This document shows positions 45,885-52,552 of a DNA stretch of 59,838 bases, one piece after another. The stretch is from an uncultured Pseudomonadota bacterium (GTDB lineage Bacteria > Pseudomonadota > Gammaproteobacteria > Methylococcales > Methylomonadaceae), in contig CAIQDI010000003.1 in the NCBI GenBank assembly GCA_903870545.1, forward strand, positions 1 through 59,838, in the 5' to 3' direction. Positions within the stretch are counted from its first letter, which is position 1. Every line of letters begins with the position of its first letter. Below the pieces are notes generated by a model. The model did not search any database and was not told the DNA's origin. It saw only the letters and a program-made list of their open reading frames with translations. The translations under genes were made by a program, and so were the position numbers.

Positions 45885-47156
45885 TTAAATCAAATACAGG
45901 CGGTTCGTGTCGCGGCGGCGTTTGACTTCAAATACGCAAAACAATGAAACGGCGGCGGCAAACATAATGTAAATTGCCATCGGATAATTTGAGCCAGTTC
46001 GCGTAATTAAAGCCGTAATTAACATCGGCGACGTACCACCAAAAATCGCGGCCGCTAAATTACACGCCAACGACATGCCGGTATAACGAGTGCGAGCGGG
46101 GAAAAGTTCGGTGACTAACGTAGGAATCGGCGCAATATAAAACGCGATAATACTGGCAAAAAAGGCTTGAGAAATCAGCGCAAACGTAAACGTTTTGTAA
46201 TCCAACAAATAAACGTACGGAATCGCAAATAACAAATAACACACGGTGACAATTTTCATCAAGCGTTCACGATTGGTGGTGTCGCACAAAATCGCGGAAA
46301 TCGGCGCACAAATCATCATCACGCCCAACACGATTAAATAAATTATCAGCGCGTCGGCACTGCTAAAGTGCATGAATTTCACCATAAAACTGGGCATAAA
46401 AACGGTTTGTAAATAAAACGGAATCGTTACCGCTAAATACAAACCTACGCCCAACAACACTTCTTTATAATTATTTTTAAAGGTTTCGCTAATCGGGGAT
46501 TCTGAAACGTGACCGGCTTCTTGTGCTTCAATAAAAACAGGGCTTTCGTGCAATTTTGTCCGAATATATAACCCGACTAAACCAATGAAAAATCCCAAAA
46601 TGAATGGAATTCGCCACCCGTACATATCGAAATCTTCGGGTGACATAATTTCTGCTAACACCGCCGAAATCATGGTGCCAAAAAACAAACCCATCAACAT
46701 GCTTAACATCGACAAACTGCCGACCCGATTTTTATTAGCGGGTTTGGCGTGTTCAACTAAATACACAATCGAGCCACCAAATTCGCCACCAATCGCCACG
46801 CCTTGAACCAACCGAATCAGCGTCAATAAAATGGGCGCGTAAATGCCAATCATCGAATAAGTGGGCAATAAACCAATGCACGCAGTCGGAATTGCCATCA
46901 TTAAAATCGACAACGACAGCGCGTTTTTACGACCGTATTTATCGCCAATATAACCAAACATCATCGCGCCAAGGGGACGCATTAAAAAGCCAATGGCAAA
47001 AATACCAAACGTCGCAATTAACGCCACATTTTCGTCACCTGCGGGAAAAAAATGTTTGCTGATTAACGCGGTAAACGTGCCGTAAAGCGCGTAATCGTAC
47101 CATTCTAAACCGTTGCCGAGCATCGTCGAAGCGACGACTTTTTTCATTTGAGACAT
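45885..47156 (-). CDS. MFS transporter of the metabolite:H+ symporter (ProP-like) family
   Basis: A 423-residue inner-membrane protein with 12 predicted helices. The start MLGNGLEWYDYALYGTFTALI and the loop GYIGDKYGRKNALSLSILMMAIPT are typical of the MHS subfamily (ProP, KgtP, CitA types). Also seen is VQGVAIGGEFGGSIVYLVEHA. The substrate is an organic acid or osmolyte but cannot be named. It is single; a 176-base gap upstream separates it from the divergent 149-residue protein. Confidence 0.92.
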   Translation of the reverse strand: MSQMKKVVASTMLGNGLEWYDYALYGTFTALISKHFFPAGDENVALIATFGIFAIGFLMRPLGAMMFGYIGDKYGRKNALSLSILMMAIPTACIGLLPTYSMIGIYAPILLTLIRLVQGVAIGGEFGGSIVYLVEHAKPANKNRVGSLSMLSMLMGLFFGTMISAVLAEIMSPEDFDMYGWRIPFILGFFIGLVGLYIRTKLHESPVFIEAQEAGHVSESPISETFKNNYKEVLLGVGLYLAVTIPFYLQTVFMPSFMVKFMHFSSADALIIYLIVLGVMMICAPISAILCDTTNRERLMKIVTVCYLLFAIPYVYLLDYKTFTFALISQAFFASIIAFYIAPIPTLVTELFPARTRYTGMSLACNLAAAIFGGTSPMLITALITRTGSNYPMAIYIMFAAAVSLFCVFEVKRRRDTNRLYLI

Positions 47157-47332
47157 AAAATAATCCTAAAATTTTGTGATAATGCCGCGATTATAACGTT
47201 CATTCGTCAATAATTAGCAATTCCGTCACGAATCATAATGTGGGAAAACTCATCGACATAATAGTGCGTTAATGCGTGACTTCTATTGTGCTACAATTCG
47301 CGCATTTTTAACCGTCTGAGAAGTGTAAACTG

Positions 47333-47782
47333 ATGAACAAAACGAGCAAAACAAAAATTTTTTTATTGATTGGCGGCGTGATTGGCTTAGTGCTGCTACA
47401 GCGTGAATTGCTAATTCCCGTCGCAAAAGATGTCGCGAAATCGGATTTATTTCTAATTCAAAGCAACGATCAAGCTAGTAATATGTCGCAATCATCACCG
47501 ATGACAGAACTGGCTTTTCAGCACTGTAATAAACATCTCAAAGCCAGTTTAGACGAAAAAACAACCGTCACATTGCCTGAAAAAGCCTTAAATGCGTGGA
47601 GTTTGGGTAATTATGAATATGTTGTCAGCGCAGAAGCAGGTGTTTCACATGAAGGATCTGCGCCTAAAAAACACAAATATGTGTGCCGAATTGCTTACAA
47701 CAACGGCGACGACACCAGCGGTGCGCCTGAATTCGACAATTGGTCATTAGTCGGCATATCTAAAGTAGATGACGAGCCATAA
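47333..47782 (+). CDS. Hypothetical membrane-anchored protein
   Basis: A 149-residue protein with an N-terminal hydrophobic helix (residues about 8-24, KIFLLIGGVIGLVLLQ) that could be an anchor or an uncleaved signal. The rest is probably periplasmic. It has two cysteines (FQHCNK and KYVCRIAYNN) and a pattern WSLGNYEYVVSAEAGVSHEG suggesting a small beta domain, perhaps with a disulfide. I do not recognise the family. It is convergent with epmA, separated by a terminator. Confidence 0.65.
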   Translation: MNKTSKTKIFLLIGGVIGLVLLQRELLIPVAKDVAKSDLFLIQSNDQASNMSQSSPMTELAFQHCNKHLKASLDEKTTVTLPEKALNAWSLGNYEYVVSAEAGVSHEGSAPKKHKYVCRIAYNNGDDTSGAPEFDNWSLVGISKVDDEP

Positions 47783-47790
47783 TAAAAATT

Positions 47791-47835
47791 AAAAAAGGTG
47801 GGCGCGAATAAATTCGCGCTTGAATTCACGCCCAC
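47791..47835 (-). terminator. Intrinsic terminator after efp-epmA
   Basis: GTGGGCG (47798-47804) pairs with CGCCCAC (47829-47835), and inside lies a perfect hairpin GCGCGAAT-AA-ATTCGCGC, so two folds compete. On the minus strand six T follow (CCTTTTTTAA). It lies right after the epmA stop at 47840. Confidence 0.82.
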
Positions 47836-47839
47836 ATTC

Positions 47840-48823
47840 TCACGCTCGTTGAATAGCAAAACTCAACACATTCGCAATCGCTGGCGATTCTGTCAACACC
47901 ATCAAAATTCTGTCCAAACCCAACGCAATGCCTGAGCAATCAGGCAAACCGAATTCCAACGCCGCCAACAAGCGTTCATCTTTTATCGCCACCGGCAAAT
48001 TTTCGCGTTGGCGCAATTGAATTTCCGAATCAAAACGACGATTTTGTTCTGCCGCATCGGACAATTCATAAAACCCGTTACCCAATTCAATGCCATTGAT
48101 AAATACTTCCACACGATCAGCAACCAGCGGATTTTCGACATTTAATCGCGCCAACGCCGATTGACACGCCGGATAACCGTAAACCAAACACAAACTATTT
48201 TCGCCTAAATGCGGCTGCACGCAAAAACTAAACAAAAAATCCAACCACAACGCATGACTTTCACCACAAATCGTAATCGCGTCGGGCAAATTTTGTTGCG
48301 TCGCAAATGCTGAATACGCCTCGAATGAAAAAATCAGCGCGTTTAAACCGGTAAATTGCGCGAAAATTTCGGCGTAACTCACTCGTTGTGGCGCGTTTAA
48401 TTTCCCCGCAAATAAGTCGTCAAATAACGCTTCAACTTCGTTCATCAATTGCGCCAAATCAAAATCGACGCGATACCATTCCAAAATCGTAAATTCAGGA
48501 TTATGAAAACGTCCCGCTTCGCCGTTGCGAAAGGCTTTGCAAATTTGATAAATCGACCCGCTGCCCGCTGCCAATAACCGTTTCATGGCGAATTCGGGCG
48601 ACGTTTGCAAAAATAACGATTGGGAATTTGGCGGCGTTTCGTAGGTTGACGTGAAAAAAGCCAGTTGCGAATCGGTGCCGCTGGCGTGACTGAGCAACGG
48701 CGTTTCCACTTCCCACACATTTCGCGACGCAAAAAAAACACGAATGCGTTGCAGCATTCGCGCTCGTTGTTGCAATAATTCAATCGAACAGCTGGGTCGC
48801 CAATCTTGATTTGAATTTTGCAC
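47840..48823 (-). CDS. epmA: EF-P--(R)-beta-lysine ligase EpmA (GenX/PoxA)
   Basis: A 327-residue class II lysyl-tRNA-synthetase-like protein lacking the anticodon-binding domain; E. coli EpmA has 325. It shows RIRVFFASRNVWEVETPLLSHASGTDSQL, FLQTSPEFAMKRLLAAG, the motif 2 region CKAFRNGEAGRFHNPEFTILEWYR and motif 3 SGIALGLDRILMVL. It attaches (R)-beta-lysine, made by EpmB, to Lys34 of EF-P. It lies six bases after efp, one operon. Confidence 0.95.
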   Translation of the reverse strand: MQNSNQDWRPSCSIELLQQRARMLQRIRVFFASRNVWEVETPLLSHASGTDSQLAFFTSTYETPPNSQSLFLQTSPEFAMKRLLAAGSGSIYQICKAFRNGEAGRFHNPEFTILEWYRVDFDLAQLMNEVEALFDDLFAGKLNAPQRVSYAEIFAQFTGLNALIFSFEAYSAFATQQNLPDAITICGESHALWLDFLFSFCVQPHLGENSLCLVYGYPACQSALARLNVENPLVADRVEVFINGIELGNGFYELSDAAEQNRRFDSEIQLRQRENLPVAIKDERLLAALEFGLPDCSGIALGLDRILMVLTESPAIANVLSFAIQRA

Positions 48824-48829
48824 GCGGAT

Positions 48830-49399
48830 TTATTCTTTTACGCGAGAAATATATTCGCCGGTGCGTGTATCGACTTTGATAAATTCATTTTGCGCGACAA
48901 ACAACGGCACACGAACCACTGCGCCCGTTGATAATTTCGCTGGTTTACCACCGCCGCCCGACGTATCACCGCGCACACCCGGATCAGTTTCGACAATTTC
49001 TAATTCCACGAAATTCGCGGGCGTAATCGCTAACGGCAAATCATTCCACAACGTAACGGTACACATATCTTGATCTTTGAGCCACAAACCCGCGTCGCCA
49101 ACAATTTTTGCATCGGCTTGGTATTGTTCAAACGTGTCTTGCATCATGAAATGGCGATAATCGCCATCGTTGTACAAATACTGCATTTCAACATCCACCA
49201 CGTCTGCACCTTCAAGCGTTTCGCCTGATTTAAACGTGCGTTCCATGACGCGACCGGTTTTTAAATTGCGAATTCTAACGCGGTTGAACGCTTGTCCTTT
49301 ACCTGGTTTCACAAATTCGTTTTCGATAATCGAACACGGATCGTTATCCAACATTAGTTTCAAACCCGCTCTAAATTCACTTGTACTATAAACTGCCAT
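48830..49399 (-). CDS. efp: Elongation factor P
   Basis: About 189 residues from the ATG at 49399, preceded by GAGG; a frame from 49414 adds five residues. EF-P binds beside the ribosomal P site and rescues stalls at polyproline. Lys34 lies in the tip [11 protein letters not shown], exactly as in E. coli, where EpmA/EpmB add beta-lysine. The rest is canonical: [43 protein letters not shown] and [13 protein letters not shown]. Together with epmA (next) and epmB (52553) the full modification pathway is present. Confidence 0.96.
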   Translation of the reverse strand: MAVYSTSEFRAGLKLMLDNDPCSIIENEFVKPGKGQAFNRVRIRNLKTGRVMERTFKSGETLEGADVVDVEMQYLYNDGDYRHFMMQDTFEQYQADAKIVGDAGLWLKDQDMCTVTLWNDLPLAITPANFVELEIVETDPGVRGDTSGGGGKPAKLSTGAVVRVPLFVAQNEFIKVDTRTGEYISRVKE

Positions 49400-49474
49400 T
49401 TTTTCCTCAAACAATTAAATAAATTAAAGCGGCATTATAATGGTTCACGTTCTATCCTAAAAACTTTCTGACAC

Positions 49475-49520
49475 ATTGTTTTTCAGGGTTTGGCGTAAAC
49501 TGGCGAAACAACGCACAACC
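49475..49520 (+). repeat. Alpha-type leader repeat before DUF4160 copy 2
   Basis: TTGTTTTTCAGGGTTTGGCGTAAACTGGCGAAACAACGC-type sequence. It resembles 50075-50129 and 51622-51676. TTGTTT and AAACAA arms are 24-25 bases apart, and CAG/CTG plus TTT/AAA allow an inner hairpin with a GGCGT loop. The end CGAAACAACGCACAACC is shared with the beta repeat at 50969. Confidence 0.7.
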
Positions 49521-49552
49521 AAAACCTCTAACAAACTCATAAAGGAATGCAA

Positions 49553-49801
49553 ATGCCCGAAGTCACAAGATTTTACGGAATCATCATTAAATTATTTTTT
49601 GGTGATCATTCGCCACCACATTTCCACGTTGTTTATGGTGAATACAACGCGCTTTTTAATATCGAAACATTAGAAATTATTGAAGGCGATTTACCCAATC
49701 GCGCCAGTAAAATGGTGATTGAATGGGCAACACGTTATCAAACTGAATTGCTTGAAATGTGGCAAACACAACAATTCAACAAATTGCCTCCGTTGGTGTA
49801 A
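49553..49801 (+). CDS. DUF4160 domain protein (copy 2)
   Basis: 82 residues from the ATG at 49553 with AAAGGA upstream. It has MPEVTRFYGIIIKLFFGDHSPPHFHVVYGEYNALF, the conserved PPHFH histidines, IIEGDLPNRASKMVIEWATRY and LLEMWQ. It is clearly homologous to copy 1 at 34240 yet distinct in sequence, so this is not a very recent duplication. The DUF2442 partner starts four bases after it. It is the first gene of the cassette-like array between efp and epmB. Confidence 0.85.
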   Translation: MPEVTRFYGIIIKLFFGDHSPPHFHVVYGEYNALFNIETLEIIEGDLPNRASKMVIEWATRYQTELLEMWQTQQFNKLPPLV

Positions 49802-49805
49802 CTTT

Positions 49806-50054
49806 ATGAATCAGCCAAAAATTCATGCCGTCCGTGCAACAGAAAATCACCAGTTATTAGTTGAGTTTGAAAACCACGAAAAACGTCAATATGACGTAAA
49901 ACCATTATTGAATAATGACATGTTTGCGGATTTAAAAAATGTGGCATTTTTTAAAAATGTCAAAATTGAACAAGGTGGTTATGCGGTAAGTTGGAATGAT
50001 GACATCGACATCAGCGAATATGAACTTTGGCGGAATGGTTCAATTATTAGTTGA
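49806..50054 (+). CDS. DUF2442 domain protein (copy 2)
   Basis: 82 residues from the ATG at 49806; frames starting further upstream lie within DUF4160. It shows IHAVRATENHQLLVEFENHEKRQYDVKPLL, then FADLKNVAFFKNVKIEQGGYAVSWNDDIDISEYELW, the DUF2442 pattern. It pairs with DUF4160 copy 2. A 20-base gap follows before the next leader repeat (50075). Confidence 0.85.
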   Translation: MNQPKIHAVRATENHQLLVEFENHEKRQYDVKPLLNNDMFADLKNVAFFKNVKIEQGGYAVSWNDDIDISEYELWRNGSIIS

Positions 50055-50074
50055 ATGACGAAACCATAATTAAA

Positions 50075-50140
50075 CATTTTCTTTTTTAACACTTTGTTTG
50101 TCAGGGTTTAGCGTAGAGTTGCGAAACAACGCACCACCAA
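50075..50140 (+). repeat. Alpha-type leader repeat before DUF4160 copy 3
   Basis: The 55 bases at 50075-50129 match 51622-51676 at 52 positions. The end (GCGAAACAACGCACCACCAA) matches the copy at 49475. Just before it GACGAAACCATAAT looks like a decayed beta-type end, so the arrangement beta-then-alpha at 51579-51676 may be ancestral. It ends 22 bases before the ATG at 50162. Confidence 0.75.
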
Positions 50141-50161
50141 TGAAGACTTTAAGGATTTCTT

Positions 50162-50704
50162 ATGCCAACGATTAGCCAGTTTTACGGTATCGTCATTCAA
50201 ATGTTTTGGAATGAACACGCGCCGCCACATTTTCACGCAACCTATGCAGAATAGTTGTGAATTCCATAGAAAAGTATCCTATATTCATCTAAACGCTTCA
50301 ACGCTAACAGCTGCCCCGATAAATCGGATTAGTCTTACATAAGCTCTGCGTTCGTATAGCATTGCCAACTCGCAATGCTCCTTTCGCAATCAAATCGAAA
50401 GTGGTACGAAGTGTAATTGAAGATTGAAATTTTTCAAGGTTTTTTGGGTTGCTGCTAGAAAAACCCTATTTTTGGAACGTAATAAACGCTATATTTCGAT
50501 ATAAATTACTATGAACAATGTAAAAGAAAAACATACAAAGCCACTGTGAGCATCAAAGAGTTGTGCATTATGGAAGGCAGTTTGCCAAGACGCGCCACGC
50601 AATTGGTTTTAGATTGGACAGAGTTGCACCAAACCGAATTGTTGGAAGATTGGGATTTGTGTTTGAGCAATCATCATCCCAAAGACATTTCACCGTTGAA
50701 ATAA
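50162..50704 (+). pseudogene. DUF4160 (copy 3) interrupted by a 282-bp insertion
   Basis: Residues 1-30 read MPTISQFYGIVIQMFWNEHAPPHFHATYAE, the expected DUF4160 start, and then a TAG stop appears at 50252. The missing rest resumes at 50534 as YKATVSIKELCIMEGSLPRRATQLVLDWTELHQTELLEDWDLCLSNHHPKDISPLK and stops at 50702-50704. Removing one copy of the 282-base insert restores one continuous reading frame (AE-YKATV). The gene is therefore broken by insertion rather than by decay, although the PPHFH site is still encoded. Confidence 0.85.
50252..50533. mobile_element. 282-bp non-coding insertion with TA duplication
   Basis: TA at 50252-50253 and TA at 50534-50535 flank the insert; the intact gene needs only one TA. 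This is the target duplication left by mariner/IS630-type elements. The insert has no open frame. It holds hairpins AGCATTG-N8-CAATGCT, CCGAT/ATCGG and GGGTT/AACCC. I see no clear long terminal inverted repeats, so the class is uncertain: it may be a MITE remnant or a structured RNA element. Confidence 0.6.
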
Positions 50705-50709
50705 TCGCT

Positions 50710-50973
50710 ATGTACTGGGACATTTTAGAAATTCACGCCATCGCGCCACGAACACTGGCAGTGCTATTTGCCGATGGTTTACGCGGCACAATTTTTATCG
50801 ATATTTCTTTTTGTACAGGCGTTTTTGAGGTTTTAAAAGATGATGCAATTGTTAGTCAGGCATTTATCGAAAACGGCGTGGTCACTTGGGAAAATGGTCT
50901 CGACCTCGCACCTGATACGATGCACAAAGAAATTAAAAACAGTCCGAATCACTGTTACAGCTTGAAACGCTAA
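50710..50973 (+). CDS. DUF2442 domain protein (copy 3, partner of the broken DUF4160)
   Basis: 87 residues from the ATG at 50710; a frame from 50563 would be out of phase in the DUF4160 remnant and is not real. It shows MYWDILEIHAIAPRTLAVLFADGLRGTIFIDISFC, then FEVLKDDAIVSQAFIENGVVTWENGLDLAPDTMHKEIK. This is a slightly different DUF2442 branch from copies 1 and 2. It survives intact while its partner is broken, which is notable if DUF2442 is an antitoxin. The stop lies inside the next beta repeat. Confidence 0.8.
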   Translation: MYWDILEIHAIAPRTLAVLFADGLRGTIFIDISFCTGVFEVLKDDAIVSQAFIENGVVTWENGLDLAPDTMHKEIKNSPNHCYSLKR

Positions 50974-51017
50974 AAACGTTGCTCATTTGAGCTAAAGGAC
51001 GAAACAACGCACAACCA
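50969..51017 (+). repeat. Beta-type leader repeat before the RelE-like toxin
   Basis: The first 45 bases are identical at 44 positions to 51579-51623. CGTTG and CAACG arms bracket 23 bases, inside which GCTC-ATTT-GAGC is a small palindrome. The repeat begins at the stop codon of the preceding DUF2442 gene and ends with the same CGAAACAACGCACAACCA core as the alpha type. Confidence 0.8.
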
Positions 51018-51034
51018 ATTGTGAATAAGCAAAA

Positions 51035-51334
51035 ATGAAAAGAATTTCAACAACAGCAAAATTTGACGATTGGCTCGAAAATTTGCGCGATTTAAAGGCA
51101 AAAGCAAAAATAAAAGTCCGAATTCAACGCGCAAAAAATGGAAATTTTGGCGATTGTAAACCCATTGGCGAAGGACTTTCTGAAATGCGAATTGACTACG
51201 GCGCAGGCTATCGCGTTTATTTTATGCAGCGCGGCACGGAAATTATCATTTTGTTAGCAGGCGGCGATAAAACAACACAATCGACAGATATTAAAAACGC
51301 ATTACAACTTTCACACGAACTAAAACGAGGCTGA
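51035..51334 (+). CDS. RelE/HigB-type toxin (addiction module killer)
   Basis: A 99-residue RelE-superfamily protein, toxin first in order. It starts MKRISTTAKFDDWLENLRDLKAKAKIKVRIQRAKNGNFGD and has GLSEMRIDYGAGYRVYFMQRG and LLAGGDKTTQSTDIKNA, the pattern of the RelE-like killer family (TIGR02683) normally paired with a helix-turn-helix antidote. It probably cleaves mRNA on the ribosome. It lies four bases before its partner and follows a beta repeat. Confidence 0.88.
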   Translation: MKRISTTAKFDDWLENLRDLKAKAKIKVRIQRAKNGNFGDCKPIGEGLSEMRIDYGAGYRVYFMQRGTEIIILLAGGDKTTQSTDIKNALQLSHELKRG

Positions 51335-51338
51335 TTTT

Positions 51339-51605
51339 ATGACGATTGCACTCAAAGAATGGAATATCTTAGATCATTTAAAAACTCAAGAAGACATCAT
51401 GTTGTATTTGGAAGCCTGTTTTGAAGAAGCGGGTGACGATTCCGATTTCATTGCCCAGGCGTTGAATGATGTAGCGAAAGCCAAACATTTAACCGTCGAA
51501 AACGAAACTGAAAAACCGAGTTTTGATGCTGTTTTTCATCTGATTAAAACGTTGGGATTTCAGTTACAAATCGCACCCGCTAAAAACGTTGCTCATTTGA
51601 GCTAA
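51339..51605 (+). CDS. Antitoxin partner, apparently missing its helix-turn-helix
   Basis: An 88-residue protein that follows the toxin by four bases. The start KEWNILDHLKTQEDIMLYLEACFEEAGDDSDFIAQALNDVAKAK matches the TIGR02684 antidote family. The family then has a region of about 25 residues (GMTQ...GLSRESLYKALSPEGN) that forms the DNA-binding helices; here only about ten residues (HLTVENETEK) lie before the conserved PSFDAVFHLIKTLGFQL. The reading frame is intact, so about 15 residues are missing. The C-terminal AKNVAHLS is encoded by the beta repeat. Toxin binding may survive; operator binding may not. Confidence 0.8.
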   Translation: MTIALKEWNILDHLKTQEDIMLYLEACFEEAGDDSDFIAQALNDVAKAKHLTVENETEKPSFDAVFHLIKTLGFQLQIAPAKNVAHLS

Positions 51606-51676
51606 AGGACGAAACAACACACATTTTCTTTTTTAACACGTTGTTTGTCAGGGTTTGGCGTAGACTTGCGAAACAA
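51579..51676 (+). repeat. Composite beta plus alpha leader repeat before the RTX gene
   Basis: The beta unit (51579-51623) runs directly into the alpha unit (51622-51676). The beta part codes for the last residues of the antitoxin and its stop. Further on, TAACAAACTCACAAAGAGCAAA (51720s) also resembles the segment before DUF4160 copy 2 (TAACAAACTCATAAAGGA). The whole leader is thus repeated, not just one hairpin. Confidence 0.78.
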
Positions 51677-51746
51677 TGATTAAACCAAACACGTTTTCTT
51701 TCCTTACAAACCGATACTTTTAACAAACTCACAAAGAGCAAACAAT

Positions 51747-52550
51747 ATGGCAGTTAAAACACCTATTCCACTTGGCACAGAAACACTCAACTTTGATTAC
51801 AAAACAGTATCTGGATTGGTTCCAAACCTTACCTTCAGTAATGGCTCAAGCGAGGCAACGTGGCTTTCATGGGGGGCGATGACAAGTCGATTATCTGTGA
51901 CTTCAATTGACCAATTTACAGGAATTGATGGAATCACTTTTAGCAATCAACCTAAATTATTAGCAACAAATGAATTTGGAATTGACAAGGTAGACGACGA
52001 ATCCTATTACATAATACGCCTGGTTAATCCTACAAGTCGTACACACGGCGATACGACCGATGGATTAACCTACGAAGCATGGCAATTTCACCCAACAGAA
52101 AATGTCATGATTACTGGTATTGCAAATACGAAACCAACAACTGGAAATGACACACTCGTTGGCACGGCAAAAAATGACACGTTAAACGGTGGTTTGGGTT
52201 TTGACGAATTAACGGGTGGAAAAGGGACGGATAAATTTGTTTTTTCTGACATCAAAGACGCGCCACTTTCACACTCTAAAATTGAAGTAATCACCGATTT
52301 TTCACACAGCGAGAAAGATAAAATCGACTTATCTGCGATTGATGCAAATACGAGCATAGCAAAAGACCAAGCCTTTTCAGTACCCGTTATTGGCTCGGAA
52401 TTTTCGGGTATATTTACCAAAGCGGGACAATTATTTTTCGATACGACCGACCACATTTTGTATGGCAATGTGAATGCCGACGCAACCGCCGATTTTTCAA
52501 TCCAACTCAACGGCGTAACAAATTTAGTTGCGGCTGATTTTATTTTGTAA
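51747..52550 (+). CDS. Small RTX-type (hemolysin-like calcium-binding) secreted protein
   Basis: A 267-residue protein with no N-terminal signal peptide. Residues about 130-165 hold nonapeptide-like repeats GNDTLVGTAKNDTLNGG and FDELTGGKGTDKFVF, calcium-binding RTX motifs. They are followed by an M10/serralysin-like C-terminal region (VITDFSHSEKDKIDLSAIDA) and an end of ADFIL, as in type I secretion substrates. The N-terminal 120 residues are unfamiliar. No HlyB/HlyD/TolC genes are in view, so the exporter must lie elsewhere. It ends two bases before epmB. Confidence 0.8.
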   Translation: MAVKTPIPLGTETLNFDYKTVSGLVPNLTFSNGSSEATWLSWGAMTSRLSVTSIDQFTGIDGITFSNQPKLLATNEFGIDKVDDESYYIIRLVNPTSRTHGDTTDGLTYEAWQFHPTENVMITGIANTKPTTGNDTLVGTAKNDTLNGGLGFDELTGGKGTDKFVFSDIKDAPLSHSKIEVITDFSHSEKDKIDLSAIDANTSIAKDQAFSVPVIGSEFSGIFTKAGQLFFDTTDHILYGNVNADATADFSIQLNGVTNLVAADFIL

Positions 52551-52552
52551 CG

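Noticed and set aside
50563-50709. N-terminal extension of DUF2442 copy 3
   Set aside because: It is the wrong-frame translation of the DUF4160 remnant; the ATG at 50710 begins the conserved part.
49475-51676. CRISPR array
   Set aside because: The repeats are unevenly spaced and separate whole genes; there are no spacers of constant length and no cas genes.
49440-51700. Classical integron with attC sites
   Set aside because: The repeats lack the RYYYAAC and GTTRRRY core sites, and no intI-type gene is in the window. Only looser hairpins are seen.
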